DNA of 25,812 bases from JBBSEZ01 sp038239195 (GTDB lineage Bacteria > Planctomycetota > Planctomycetia > Gemmatales > Gemmataceae): contig JBBSEZ010000094.1 of NCBI GenBank assembly GCA_038239195.1, forward strand, positions 1 to 25,812, written 5' to 3'. Positions 15,536 to 23,954 of this stretch are shown in pieces; the first letter of the stretch is position 1, and every line of letters starts with the position of its first letter. Made by a program: the position numbers and the translations under genes. A model generated the notes under the pieces. That model saw only the letters and a program-made list of their open reading frames with translations, was not told where the DNA came from and did not search any database.

Positions 15536-16063
15536 ATGACAACTTCAGCCGTCTGCGAGCTCTGGCGGGCCAACGCCGACGCCCTGGACGTCGCGGTGCG
15601 GCGCACCCAGGAAGGCGCCACGGGCGACAACGTCGCCGAAATTGCCGATTCGCTGGAAGACCTCGTGGAAACGGCGCTGCACAACGCTGCCCTCGAACGG
15701 CGGAACTGGGATAGGACCAAGGCTGCCTTGGCGAAGGGCATGGCCGCGTACCAGGCAAGGCCCCTGGTGGACAACTGTGTCCAACTCGGGGGCCTCCACG
15801 AGAGAGCTCTGGCAACCCTGCATTCGATGTCGCTCGAACTGAAAAAACACGGCGTGGAGGCCAGCCGCACGAACGACTTGGCCGCGGCCCTTGCCGAGGC
15901 CAGGGCTCGCCTCGCCTCGACGAGGGAGGTCCTGGAACTGCTCGACCGCCCGGGGCCCCCGCTCGACCGCGAGCAGTTGCGGCTGTCCCGCGAATCGTTC
16001 CTGCGTGGGGGTGGCCGGGGCCTCGACGACATTCTGGCGGAGCGGCAAGGCCCTCGCTCTTGA
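15536..16063 (+). CDS. Hypothetical helical protein, first gene of a pair
   Basis: A 175-residue protein I do not recognise. It is predicted by eye to be almost all helix, with heptad-like Leu/Ala spacing (EIADSLEDLVETALHNAALE, and a second segment LAAALAEARARLASTREVLELL). There is no signal peptide, membrane span or catalytic motif. A GGGAAGGAAGGG tract lies about 9 bases before ATG 15536. Its stop is followed 15 bases later by the GTG of a 96-residue gene, so they form a two-gene operon. A long opposite-strand frame covers this stretch, but its composition looks like a shadow. It is too long and lacks the features needed to call it an Avd-type DGR accessory protein. Confidence 0.68.
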   Translation: MTTSAVCELWRANADALDVAVRRTQEGATGDNVAEIADSLEDLVETALHNAALERRNWDRTKAALAKGMAAYQARPLVDNCVQLGGLHERALATLHSMSLELKKHGVEASRTNDLAAALAEARARLASTREVLELLDRPGPPLDREQLRLSRESFLRGGGRGLDDILAERQGPRS

Positions 16064-16078
16064 CCGGGAGGGCAGGCG

Positions 16079-16369
16079 GTGGGAGAAACAGTCCGCATCC
16101 AGGGCCCTGCCTACGCGGTCATCGACCAGGCCCTGCTCCACCACGACGCCAGCAACCTGATTGCAGCCATCTTCCGGGACTTGCCGCACCTGCCCGCGGA
16201 GGCCCGCTTGGAGCGGAAAGCGGACGAACCGGACGTTTTCACCTGCCGGTTCTTCCTCGGGGCCGCGGGCATCTCGCGCACGTTTACGCTGTTCGTGAAC
16301 GACGGGTGGGAGCCGGGCCGACCGCACGTCGTGGGCGCGGACCACGTTCTGGGCAAACGAATCTTTTGA
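16079..16369 (+). CDS. Hypothetical 96-residue protein, second gene of a pair
   Basis: A small soluble protein of mixed alpha/beta character with no family assignment. Distinct elements are an N-terminal segment MGETVRIQGPAYAVIDQALL, a helix SNLIAAIFRDLPHL, and beta-like strands VFTCRFFLG and SRTFTLFVNDGWEPG. The start is GTG 16079, with GGGAGG at 16066-16071 (7-base spacing). The tight arrangement behind the 175-residue gene suggests a functional pair. A toxin-antitoxin or regulator-partner relation is conceivable but nothing in the sequence proves it. Confidence 0.66.
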   Translation: MGETVRIQGPAYAVIDQALLHHDASNLIAAIFRDLPHLPAEARLERKADEPDVFTCRFFLGAAGISRTFTLFVNDGWEPGRPHVVGADHVLGKRIF

Positions 16370-16405
16370 CGTTCGCTGTCTGACAACTCCCCTGCCCCTG
16401 CCCTT

Positions 16406-16514
16406 GTGAGCACGTGACCACGTGAATTTTTGTGCTGGCGCAAGAGTCAATCCGACAGATACTTGCGCCGGCAAAGTAACGTGCTCACCCCGCCCCGCCA
16501 TTTGAGCACGTGAC
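16406..16514. repeat. Nested inverted repeat with repeated GAGCACGTGAC
   Basis: GTGAGCACGT (16406-16415) pairs with ACGTGCTCAC (16479-16488). Inside it, GCTGGCGCAAG (16434-16444) pairs with CTTGCGCCGGC (16462-16472), with one mismatch. The 11-base GAGCACGTGAC occurs at 16408-16418 and again at 16504-16514. The element fills the gap between two convergent genes, so it could act as a terminator structure, but its layout resembles elements A and B. Confidence 0.65.
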
Positions 16515-16515
16515 T

Positions 16516-18558
16516 CTACCGCCCCTTCACCCACACGAACTGCACCGCGTCCGCGATGACGTGCCCATCGGCCCCGTCGTTGCGCACCTCCACCCACCCC
16601 GCCTCCCCCGCGTCGAAGTCGAACGTCCCCAGCAGCGCCCCGTCCCCCTTGAACGCCCGGCGCTGATCGACCCGGATCGTCTTCTCGCCGGCCCGCGACC
16701 GCACGACGACCGTGGCGTTGGTCGCCCGATTCGTCGCCGGGGCATACCACAGGCGCACCTCGTAGCGCCCCGCCTTCAACTTCGGCGTGAAGCGCACGCG
16801 CATCTTCCCCTGGTTCTCGTTGCCATCGTGCAGGTAGCCCCGCCCGACGAACGGCGGCATCGCCGAGGAGCGCTTCCAGTCGCCCGTCTTGCTCGCCTGC
16901 TCGTCATCGACCACCACCCCGGCCAGCTTCTTCGGGTCGATGGCGCCGCGCGGCCCTTTACTTCCCGGTAAGCCTTCGGGAGACAGCACCGCCTTCTGCG
17001 CCTTGAGCCTGGCCAGCAGCCGGTCGAGCGGCACCTTTTGCACCGCCGTCTTGCCCTCGACCGCCAGGGCGGCGGCCACTCCCGACGCCTGGCCGAGAAT
17101 CATGTAAACCGGCTCCATGCGCACCGTGCCGTAGGCCACGTGCGACGCCGACACAGACACCGGCACGATCAGGTTCTCGCACTCGGCCTCCCGGGGAACA
17201 AGGCTGCGATAGGGGATCGCGTAAGGGCGCACCGGCTCCTGGAAGTCGCCCTCGTTGAGCACGCTGCCGTCGGCCAGGACGACGCGCTGGACGTGGTGCG
17301 AGTCGGTGTTGTAGGAGCCGAGGCCGACCGAGTCGGGCTTGGTGCGCTTGTCCATCACGTCGGCCTGCGTCATCACGTAGGCGCCGATCATGCGCCGCGC
17401 CTCGCGCACGTAGAGCTGGTGTGGCCAGTTGTCGGTGTCGGTGAACTCGTCTTTCGCCAGGCCCCAGCCGCGCATCTCTTTCTGGAGCGCCGGTGGCACG
17501 CGCGCGTCGTTGGCGAGGAAGTAGAGGAAGCCCTGGGTGTAGTGGACGTGGTCGAGCCGGATGCGTTCGCGCGTGGCGTCGTCGCCGTCGGGATAGTCCC
17601 AGTTCGCCCCAAGGTGGTCGGTCGAGAAGGGGCCGTTGTTGTTGACGTCGGTCTTGTCGTTGGGCATGCGCACGGGGTTCATGAGCTGGCCCATCTTCGC
17701 GTCGGGGCGCTTTGCGAGGTAACGGGCCAGCAACTCGTACCGAGCAGGGTCGTAGCCGGGCGGTTTGGGGAAGGGCATCCGGTTGCCCTTGCGGGTGGTG
17801 AGGCAGAGGCGGAAGTTGTAGGCCTGCACCTTGCGGTCGCCGGCGCCGGCCGCGCCCAGAGGGCCAGCCTGCACGAACGGAAGCAACTTCCCCTTGCCGG
17901 CCAGCCCGGACACCTTGACCGGCCACTGGTGCGCGGCCGAGCGCGCCTGCACTCCCGCGAGGGGCTCCTTGTACTGGTCGCGCCCCTCGCGGCCGACGTG
18001 GTACTTGACCCCGGCCCGGGCCATCAGGTCGCCCTCGTAGGAGGCGTCGATGAAGACGGGGGCCGCGAACTCGTCGCCTTTCCGCGTGGTGATCTTCTCG
18101 ATGCGCATGCCCTTCTTGCGAACCTTGTCGAGGCGCTGGCCGAACAGCACCGAGACCTTGGCCTCGGCAAGCATCTCGTTGAAGACGAGCGTGCCGACGT
18201 GCGGCTCGAAGCGGAAGCCGTCGGAACAGTCCTTCACCTGCGGCGAGGTCGGGCCGTACTTCTTGACGTAGTGGGCGCGGACGCGCGTGAAGAACTCGCG
18301 CGAGTAGCCGCCGATGGCGGCGCGGTTGCCGTGGTCGGTGGCGCCGAGGCCGCCCGCGACCATCCCGCCGACGTGCTTGCCCGGCTCCAGGAGCAGCACC
18401 GACTTGCCCTCGCGGGCCACCGAGACGGCGGCGACGATGCCGGCGGGCGTCGCCGCGTAGACGACGACGTCGGCCCGCCGCGGCGCGGCGCTGGCGGGCT
18501 GGGCGAACGGGCCAGCCAGGAGGAGGAGAAGGGCGATCCGTTGAAGCGCTGTTCTCAT
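16516..18558 (-). CDS. Secreted FAD-dependent oxidoreductase with golvesin-like C-terminal domain
   Basis: A 680-residue exported flavoprotein. Residues 1-27 form a signal peptide (LLLLLAGPFAQPASA). Next comes an FAD-binding Rossmann strand, ADVVVYAATPAGIVAAVSVA, leading to LLLEPGKHVGG and the family-typical GGYSREFFTRV and FIDASYEGDLMARAGV; this matches FAD_oxidored (PF12831)-type proteins. The C-terminal about 130 residues form a beta-rich golvesin/xanthan-lyase-like module (GKMRVRFTPKLKAGRYEVRLWYAP ... GHVIADAVQFVWVKGR). The substrate is unknown; such proteins often act on polysaccharides or are co-encoded with hydrolases. The start is ATG 18558, overlapping the TGA of the upstream permease gene as ATGA, so translation is probably coupled. 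A GTG 12 bases upstream is less likely. Confidence 0.92.
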   Translation of the reverse strand: MRTALQRIALLLLLAGPFAQPASAAPRRADVVVYAATPAGIVAAVSVAREGKSVLLLEPGKHVGGMVAGGLGATDHGNRAAIGGYSREFFTRVRAHYVKKYGPTSPQVKDCSDGFRFEPHVGTLVFNEMLAEAKVSVLFGQRLDKVRKKGMRIEKITTRKGDEFAAPVFIDASYEGDLMARAGVKYHVGREGRDQYKEPLAGVQARSAAHQWPVKVSGLAGKGKLLPFVQAGPLGAAGAGDRKVQAYNFRLCLTTRKGNRMPFPKPPGYDPARYELLARYLAKRPDAKMGQLMNPVRMPNDKTDVNNNGPFSTDHLGANWDYPDGDDATRERIRLDHVHYTQGFLYFLANDARVPPALQKEMRGWGLAKDEFTDTDNWPHQLYVREARRMIGAYVMTQADVMDKRTKPDSVGLGSYNTDSHHVQRVVLADGSVLNEGDFQEPVRPYAIPYRSLVPREAECENLIVPVSVSASHVAYGTVRMEPVYMILGQASGVAAALAVEGKTAVQKVPLDRLLARLKAQKAVLSPEGLPGSKGPRGAIDPKKLAGVVVDDEQASKTGDWKRSSAMPPFVGRGYLHDGNENQGKMRVRFTPKLKAGRYEVRLWYAPATNRATNATVVVRSRAGEKTIRVDQRRAFKGDGALLGTFDFDAGEAGWVEVRNDGADGHVIADAVQFVWVKGR

Positions 18559-19460
18559 GGCGGCCCCCACATCTCGAAGGCGTCGTCCTCGACGCTATAA
18601 TCGTCCGTGTCCTCGTCTTCGAGGAGGTCCGGCGTTTCGTATTCCAGCGGCCACACCACGAAGCGGACCAGCGGCCGCGCCTCCTGCCCCACCATGAGGA
18701 GCCCCGTGACCGCGATCAGCACGCCGGCCAGCTTTTTGACGCCTTCCTTGCTGATGCGGCCCGTCAGCCAGCCGCCCAGATAGCCCCCGACCATGGTGGG
18801 AGGCACGACGACCAGGAGCGCGGCGAGGACCGGCCCCCAGGGCACGTTGCGGCCGGTGGCGAACCAGGTCGTCGCGCCGACCAGGGCCGTCAAACAGCCG
18901 ATGGCCAGGTTGCTGCCGACCGCGACCTTGGCGTCGATCCGGAGCATGCGCATCATCAACGGCAGGCGCAAGCTGCCGAGCATGAGGCCGGTCAGCACCG
19001 CCAGCACGCCCAGCCCGAGGCCGATGAGGACCTCGAGGAGGACTTGCCTCCAGCCCAGCGCGGCCGGCGGGCCCTCCTCCGCGTTCGCCGAGGGACGGAG
19101 CATTTGCAGCCCGGAGACGACGAGCATGGCGCCGATCACCAGGTGCGCCCAGAAGTGGCTGAGGTGGCGGCTGAACAGCACGGCGCCGAGCACGGCGCCG
19201 ACGGCGGAGGGGATGCCCATGAGGGCCAGGCAGCGCAACGACACCCGCCCGTTGCGGACGTGGTTGGCGGCGCCGGCCAGAGCGCCGGTGCCGGACACGA
19301 TGAGGTTGCACGCCGCCCCCGCGGCGGGGCCGCCGAGGTGGAGGACCAGCAGCGGCAGGCGCAGGTGGCCCAACACCAGCCCGACCGACGCGCCCACGAA
19401 GCTGAGCGCGAACGAAAGGAGCGCGATGCCGCCGAGGAGCCAGGGGTCGCCCCACTGCAT
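18555..19460 (-). CDS. TauE/SafE-family membrane permease (sulfite exporter-like)
   Basis: A 301-residue integral membrane protein with about eight hydrophobic segments in two homologous halves, typical of TauE/SafE. The first half carries the segment LLSFALSFVGASVGLVLGHL with LPLLVLHLGGPAAGAACN, and the second half repeats it as GVLAVLTGLMLGSLRLPLMM with AVGSNLAIG. Members move sulfite, sulfoacetate or similar organosulfur anions, but the substrate cannot be read here. A soluble acidic tail (EDEDTDDYSVEDD) follows the last span. The start is ATG 19460, with GGAGG 7 bases upstream (19468-19472); the long N-terminal extension of the frame overlaps nhaA in antisense and was rejected. The stop overlaps the start of the oxidoreductase. 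Confidence 0.92.
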   Translation of the reverse strand: MQWGDPWLLGGIALLSFALSFVGASVGLVLGHLRLPLLVLHLGGPAAGAACNLIVSGTGALAGAANHVRNGRVSLRCLALMGIPSAVGAVLGAVLFSRHLSHFWAHLVIGAMLVVSGLQMLRPSANAEEGPPAALGWRQVLLEVLIGLGLGVLAVLTGLMLGSLRLPLMMRMLRIDAKVAVGSNLAIGCLTALVGATTWFATGRNVPWGPVLAALLVVVPPTMVGGYLGGWLTGRISKEGVKKLAGVLIAVTGLLMVGQEARPLVRFVVWPLEYETPDLLEDEDTDDYSVEDDAFEMWGPP

Positions 19461-19571
19461 GACCGTTCCTCCATCGCGAGCAGGGGAGCGCCTCGGTGGC
19501 CCCGCCCCGCTCTCTTCTACAATAGCCACCAGGGCTTGCCCTCGCCCACCCTCTCGCCTCGAAAGGCCGCC

Positions 19572-20936
19572 ATGCGCCCCGCCGCCCTGCCCCCCGTCCA
19601 CCGCTGGCTTCGCCCCCTGGTGCGCTTCCTCCACACCGAGGCCGCCGGCGGCGTGGTGCTGCTGTTCTGCACCGCCGTCGCCCTGGCCCTCGCCAACTCG
19701 TCGGCCGCGCCTTTCTACGCCGACTTCTGGCACGCCCGGGTCGGGCTGACCGCCGGCGAGTGGTCGCTCGTCAAACCTCTGGAGTGGTGGATCAACGACG
19801 GCCTCATGGTGCTGTTCTTCTTCGTCGTCGGGCTGGAGATCAAGCGCGAGTTGGTCGCCGGGGAGCTGCGCGACCCGCGCAAGGCTGCCCTCCCCGCCGC
19901 CGCCGCCCTGGGGGGCATGATCGTGCCCGCCGCCGTCTACCTGCTCTTGCAGAAAGACACTCCCGGCGCGCGCGGCTGGGGCGTGCCGATGGCCACCGAC
20001 ATCGCCTTCGTCGTCGGCGCCCTGGCCCTGCTGGGACGGCGCGTCCCGGTCGGGCTCAAGGTCTTGATGCTCACGCTTGCCATCGTCGATGACCTGGGCG
20101 CCGTCCTCGTCATCGCCCTCGCCTACACTCCTGAGGTCTCGCTCCAGGCCCTCGGCGCCGCGGCCGTCGGCTTCGGCCTGGTGCTGGCGCTCCGCCTGGC
20201 GGGGGCGCGCGTCCTCGCGCTCTTCGCGGTCCTGGGCCTTGGCATCTGGTTGGCCTTCGTGCTCTCCGGCGTGCATCCAACCGTCGCGGGCGTGCTGCTC
20301 GGCCTGCTGACGCCCTCTCACCCGATCCTCGGGAGGCAGCGCTTGCGCGCGGCGGCCGCGGTCGTGGCGCAGTTCCCGGAAGGCCAGCAATGGCAAGGAG
20401 ATGGGTACGCCGTCCAGCAACTGGCGGAAGCGGCCCGCGAGGCGATCTCGCCGCTCGATCGGCTCGAGACGGCCCTGCATCCGTGGGTGGCGTTCGTCAT
20501 CGTGCCGCTGTTCGCCCTGGCCAACGCGGGCGTCGCCATCGACCTGGCCCAGTTCCGCAGCCCCGTGGCCCTCGCCGTGGCGCTGGGGCTGGTGGTGGGC
20601 AAGCCGCTCGGCATCGTCCTGTTCGGGCTCGCGGCCGTGAAGCTGGGGCTGGCGCGCCTCCCCGCAGGCGTGAACGTCAAGGTGCTGATCGGGGCGGGCT
20701 GCCTGGGCGGGATCGGCTTCACCATGTCGCTGTTCGTGTGTGGACTGGCCCTGGAGGGAGAGCTCCTCCGCGCCGGGAAGGTCGGCACGTTGCTGGGGTC
20801 GCTCGTCAGCGCCGTGCTGGGCGCGGGGCTGCTGGTGGCGTATCTGCCGGCAGCTCCCTCACCCCCCGCCCCCTCTTCCAAGGAAGGAGAGGGGGAGAGG
20901 AAGGGCGGCGATGCCATTGCGCGCGTCGGTCCCTAA
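19572..20936 (+). CDS. nhaA: Na+/H+ antiporter NhaA
   Basis: An inner-membrane antiporter exchanging sodium for protons, used in pH and salt homeostasis. The 454-residue product has the NhaA hallmarks: HTEAAGGVVLLFCTAVALALANS at the start, INDGLMVLFFFVVGLEIKREL, GWGVPMATDIAFVVGALALLG and TLAIVDDLGAVLVIAL. The last holds the paired ion-binding aspartates D173/D174, equivalent to D163/D164 of E. coli. A late GAGCLGGIGFTMSLFV helix is also present. The start is ATG 19572, with GAAAGG 5-10 bases upstream; it is divergent from the TauE-like gene across 111 bases. The C-terminal about 25 residues (Ser/Pro/Lys/Glu/Gly-rich) come from an intergenic-type inverted repeat read into the frame, so the ancestral stop was probably earlier. 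Confidence 0.96.
   Translation: MRPAALPPVHRWLRPLVRFLHTEAAGGVVLLFCTAVALALANSSAAPFYADFWHARVGLTAGEWSLVKPLEWWINDGLMVLFFFVVGLEIKRELVAGELRDPRKAALPAAAALGGMIVPAAVYLLLQKDTPGARGWGVPMATDIAFVVGALALLGRRVPVGLKVLMLTLAIVDDLGAVLVIALAYTPEVSLQALGAAAVGFGLVLALRLAGARVLALFAVLGLGIWLAFVLSGVHPTVAGVLLGLLTPSHPILGRQRLRAAAAVVAQFPEGQQWQGDGYAVQQLAEAAREAISPLDRLETALHPWVAFVIVPLFALANAGVAIDLAQFRSPVALAVALGLVVGKPLGIVLFGLAAVKLGLARLPAGVNVKVLIGAGCLGGIGFTMSLFVCGLALEGELLRAGKVGTLLGSLVSAVLGAGLLVAYLPAAPSPPAPSSKEGEGERKGGDAIARVGP
20869..20895. repeat. Inverted repeat inside the nhaA 3' end
   Basis: CCCCCTCT (20869-20876) pairs with AGAGGGGG (20888-20895) across an 11-base loop. Its sequence style (CCCTCACCCC...CTCT...AGAGGGGG) is that of dispersed intergenic palindromes in GC-rich bacteria. 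Here it is translated as the tail of NhaA. Confidence 0.6.
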
Positions 20937-20977
20937 GATTAGCGCCATGTTTGTCCCTTCCAACGAGGCCCGTTAGC

Positions 20978-23707
20978 ATGGCACAGACCAAATACGTCTA
21001 TTTCTTCGGCGACGGCAAGGCGGACGGCGACGCCGGCATGCGCAACCTGCTCGGCGGCAAGGGCGCCAACCTTGCGGAGATGACCCGCATCGACCTCCCC
21101 GTCCCGGCCGGCTTCACGCTGTCCACCGACGTCTGCACCTACTTCTACGCCCACGGCCGACAGTATCCGCCCGAGCTCAAGGCCCAGGTCGCAGAGGCGC
21201 TGCACAAGGTCGAGAAGTCGATGGGCGCGAAGTTCGGCGACAGCACCAACCCACTCCTGCTCGCCTGCCGCTCCGGCGGCCGCGACTCCATGCCGGGCAT
21301 GATGGACACCGTCCTCAACCTCGGCCTCAACGACGTCACCGTGCAGGCGCTCGCCAAACAATCCGGCAACGAGCGCTTCGCCCTCGACAGTTACCGCCGC
21401 CTGCTGCTGATGTTCGGCGAGGTCGTCATGGGCCTCAAGGGCCACAAGGATGCGCCGTTCGAGCACGTACTCGAAAAGGCCAAGCACAAGCAGGGCGTCA
21501 AGCTGGACAACGAGCTGAGCGTCGAATCGCTCAAGGCGATCATCGCCGACTACAAGGCGGCCATCAAGAAGTACACCGGCAAGGACTTCCCGACCGACCC
21601 CTACGAGCAGATCTGGAGCGCCATCGGCGCCGTCTTCGGCTCGTGGATGAACGACCGCGCCTGCGTCTACCGCCGGCAGTACGGCATTCCCGACGAGTGG
21701 GGCACCGCCTGCAACATCATGGCGATGGTCTTCGGCAACCTCGGCGACGACTGCGCCACGGGCGTCGCCCTGACGCGCGACGGCTCCCTCGGCGCCCCGG
21801 GCATGAACGGCGACTACCTCATCAACGCCCAGGGCGAGGACGTGGTCAACGGCTCGCGGCCGACCAAGCGCATCGAGGAGACCCTCGGCACGGACATGCC
21901 GGCGGCGTTCAAGGAGCTGGTCGCCGTCGGCCAGAAGCTGGAGAAGCACTACCGCAACATGCAGGACATCGAATTCACGATCTCCCGCAACAAGCTATAC
22001 ATGCTCCAGACGCGCAACGCCAAGCGCACCGGCTTCGCCGCCGTGCGCGTCGCCACCGACCTCGTCGAGGAAGGGCTGATCTCCAAGGAAGAGGCCATCT
22101 CGGCCAAGTTCATCCCCGCCGGCGACCTCAGCCAGCTCCTTCAGCCGCTGTTCGACATTGAGGCGAAGAAGACTGCGAGCAAGGGCGGCAAGCAATTGAC
22201 GAAGGGCATCCCGGCCGGCCCCGGCGCGGCCACGGGCAAGATCGTCTGCTCGCCCCAGAAGGCCGAGGCGTTGAAGCAGGCCAACCCCAGCGCCGCCCTC
22301 ATCCTGGTCCGCAAGGAGACGACGCCGGAAGACCTGCGCGGCATGAAGGCGGCGCTCGGCATCCTCACCGCGGTTGGGGGCGTCAGCTCGCACGCCGCCC
22401 TGGTGAGCCGGCAGATGGGCAAGGTCTGCATCGTCGGCGCCGGCGAGCTCGACGTCGATAACGACGCGGGCACGGTCACGGTGAAGGGCAAGGTGCTCAA
22501 GGAGGGCGACGACGTCAGCATCGACGGCTTCACCGGAGAGGTGTTCGCCGGGCCCATCGCCACCAAGCCGAGCGAGGTGGTGCAGGTCCTCATCAAGAAG
22601 GAGCTGGCGCCGGAGAAGTCGGACGTCTACCGCCGCTTCAAGTTGGTGATGGAGTGGGCGGACGAGCATCGGAAGCTGAAGGTGCGCACGAACGCCGACC
22701 TGCCGGACCAGGCGGCCGAGGCGATCGCGTTTGGGGCCGAGGGCATCGGCCTGTGCCGTACGGAGCACATGTTCTTCGACCACATCAGCGAGATGCGCGA
22801 GATGATCATGGCGGAGGACACATTGGCGCGCGAGCACGCGCTAACGAAGATCCTGCCGTTCCAGCGGAAGGACTTCGCGGGCCTGTTCCAGGCGATGGCG
22901 GGCCGGCCGGTGACGATCCGCCTGCTCGACCCGCCTCTGCACGAGTTCCTCCCGCAGAACAAGGCCGGCCAGGAGGAGATGGCCAAGGTGCTCGGCAAGA
23001 GCGTCGAGGCGGTCCACCTGCGCGTCGAGGAGTTGCACGAGTCGAACCCGATGCTGGGGCATCGCGGCTGCCGGCTCGGGATCGTCTACCCGGAGATCAC
23101 GGCCATGCAGGCGCGGGCGATCTTCGAGGCGGCGGTGCAGGTCCAGCGCGAGGGCGTCAAGGTGGTGCCCGAGGTGATGATCCCCCTGGTCGGCTTCCAG
23201 AAGGAGTACGTAAACCAGGAGAAGATCGTCCGCGCCGTGGCGGAGAAGGTCTTCGCGGAGACGGGGGCGAAGGTCGAGTACCTGGTGGGCACGATGATCG
23301 AACTGCCGCGGGCGTGCGTGGCCGCGGGGGAGATCGCGGCGACGGCGGAGTTCTTCAGCTTCGGGACCAACGACCTGACGCAAACGACGCTGGGCGTGAG
23401 CCGCGACGACTACGGGCCGTTCATCTCGGCGTACACGGACCCGAAGAGGGCCGACGTGCTGGGGGCCGACCCGTTCGCGACGATCGACCAGGGCGGGGTG
23501 GGAGCGCTGATGCAGATGGGCGTGGAGAAGGGGCGGGCGGTGCGGGCGAACCTCAAGATCGGGATTTGCGGGGAGCACGGGGGCGACCCGGCGAGCGTGG
23601 TGTTCTGCGCGAAGATCGGGCTGGACTACGTGAGTTGTAGCCCGTTCCGGGTGCCGGTGGCGCGGCTGGCGGCGGCGCAGGCGGTGCTGGAGAAGAAGGG
23701 GAAGTGA
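20978..23707 (+). CDS. ppdK: Pyruvate, phosphate dikinase
   Basis: A cytoplasmic enzyme interconverting pyruvate + ATP + Pi and phosphoenolpyruvate + AMP + PPi. The product is 909 residues, a normal length for the family. The N-terminal ATP-grasp domain opens with YFFGDG then MRNLLGGKGANLAEMT and includes the CRSGGRDSMPGMMDTVLNLGLND stretch. The central swivelling domain carries GGVSSHAALVSRQMG with the phosphorylated His at about residue 472 (most PPDKs have GGxTSH, here GGVSSH). The C-terminal PEP/pyruvate barrel contains GIGLCRTEHMFF, NPMLGHRGCRLG, SFGTNDLTQTTLG and GICGEHGGDP, with the catalytic Cys near 864. The start is ATG 20978, with GAGG 9 bases upstream; the long upstream frame is antisense or out-of-frame nhaA sequence. 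It lies 41 bases after nhaA, so read-through co-transcription is possible. Confidence 0.97.
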   Translation: MAQTKYVYFFGDGKADGDAGMRNLLGGKGANLAEMTRIDLPVPAGFTLSTDVCTYFYAHGRQYPPELKAQVAEALHKVEKSMGAKFGDSTNPLLLACRSGGRDSMPGMMDTVLNLGLNDVTVQALAKQSGNERFALDSYRRLLLMFGEVVMGLKGHKDAPFEHVLEKAKHKQGVKLDNELSVESLKAIIADYKAAIKKYTGKDFPTDPYEQIWSAIGAVFGSWMNDRACVYRRQYGIPDEWGTACNIMAMVFGNLGDDCATGVALTRDGSLGAPGMNGDYLINAQGEDVVNGSRPTKRIEETLGTDMPAAFKELVAVGQKLEKHYRNMQDIEFTISRNKLYMLQTRNAKRTGFAAVRVATDLVEEGLISKEEAISAKFIPAGDLSQLLQPLFDIEAKKTASKGGKQLTKGIPAGPGAATGKIVCSPQKAEALKQANPSAALILVRKETTPEDLRGMKAALGILTAVGGVSSHAALVSRQMGKVCIVGAGELDVDNDAGTVTVKGKVLKEGDDVSIDGFTGEVFAGPIATKPSEVVQVLIKKELAPEKSDVYRRFKLVMEWADEHRKLKVRTNADLPDQAAEAIAFGAEGIGLCRTEHMFFDHISEMREMIMAEDTLAREHALTKILPFQRKDFAGLFQAMAGRPVTIRLLDPPLHEFLPQNKAGQEEMAKVLGKSVEAVHLRVEELHESNPMLGHRGCRLGIVYPEITAMQARAIFEAAVQVQREGVKVVPEVMIPLVGFQKEYVNQEKIVRAVAEKVFAETGAKVEYLVGTMIELPRACVAAGEIAATAEFFSFGTNDLTQTTLGVSRDDYGPFISAYTDPKRADVLGADPFATIDQGGVGALMQMGVEKGRAVRANLKIGICGEHGGDPASVVFCAKIGLDYVSCSPFRVPVARLAAAQAVLEKKGK

Positions 23708-23784
23708 GGGGCATTGTGGGCCCGAAAACTGGACCACCTGAGAAGCTACTCGGGTGGCCCAGGAAAGGGGGAACGAGGGCAGAC

Positions 23785-23901
23785 AAGCGGAAGGCTCCCA
23801 CGGCGGCGCTCGAGGCTCAGGTCGCCCTGGCGACGCTCCGGGGGACAAGACCGTCAACGAACTGGCTGGCCAGTTCGGCGTCCCTCCTCATCCACGGTTG
23901 G
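23785..23901 (+). pseudogene. Decayed IS3-type transposase orfA fragment
   Basis: Fragments in two plus-strand frames rebuild the start of an IS3-family orfA helix-turn-helix protein. Frame one gives ALEAQVALATLRG, then a frameshift gives DKTVNELAGQFGV, then a return shift gives SLLIHGWG. Expected family sequence is of the form AQVALAALRGDKTVNELA..FGVHP..IHGWKK. No downstream orfB is present. A GGGCCCGAAAACTGGACCACC stretch (about 23717-23737) resembles an IS terminal sequence. The fragment lies between ppdK and the DUF1501 gene. Confidence 0.7.
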
Positions 23902-23954
23902 GGTTGTGGCACAGAGGTCGCCCCCTGGCCCGGAGGCGTTTGTGACAGCGCCAG

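Noticed and set aside
15536..16063. Avd-type DGR accessory protein
   Set aside because: The 175-residue helical protein is longer than typical Avd, on the opposite strand, and shows no recognisable Avd pattern.
15545..16750. 401-residue minus-strand open frame
   Set aside because: It is antisense to the 175/96-residue gene pair and overlaps the oxidoreductase 3' end in a different frame; its composition is shadow-like.
19044..19571. Upstream extension of nhaA
   Set aside because: This part is antisense to the TauE/SafE-like gene; NhaA homology starts at ATG 19572 with a ribosome-binding site.
20390..20977. N-terminal extension of the pyruvate phosphate dikinase frame
   Set aside because: It overlaps nhaA in another frame and family homology begins right at ATG 20978.
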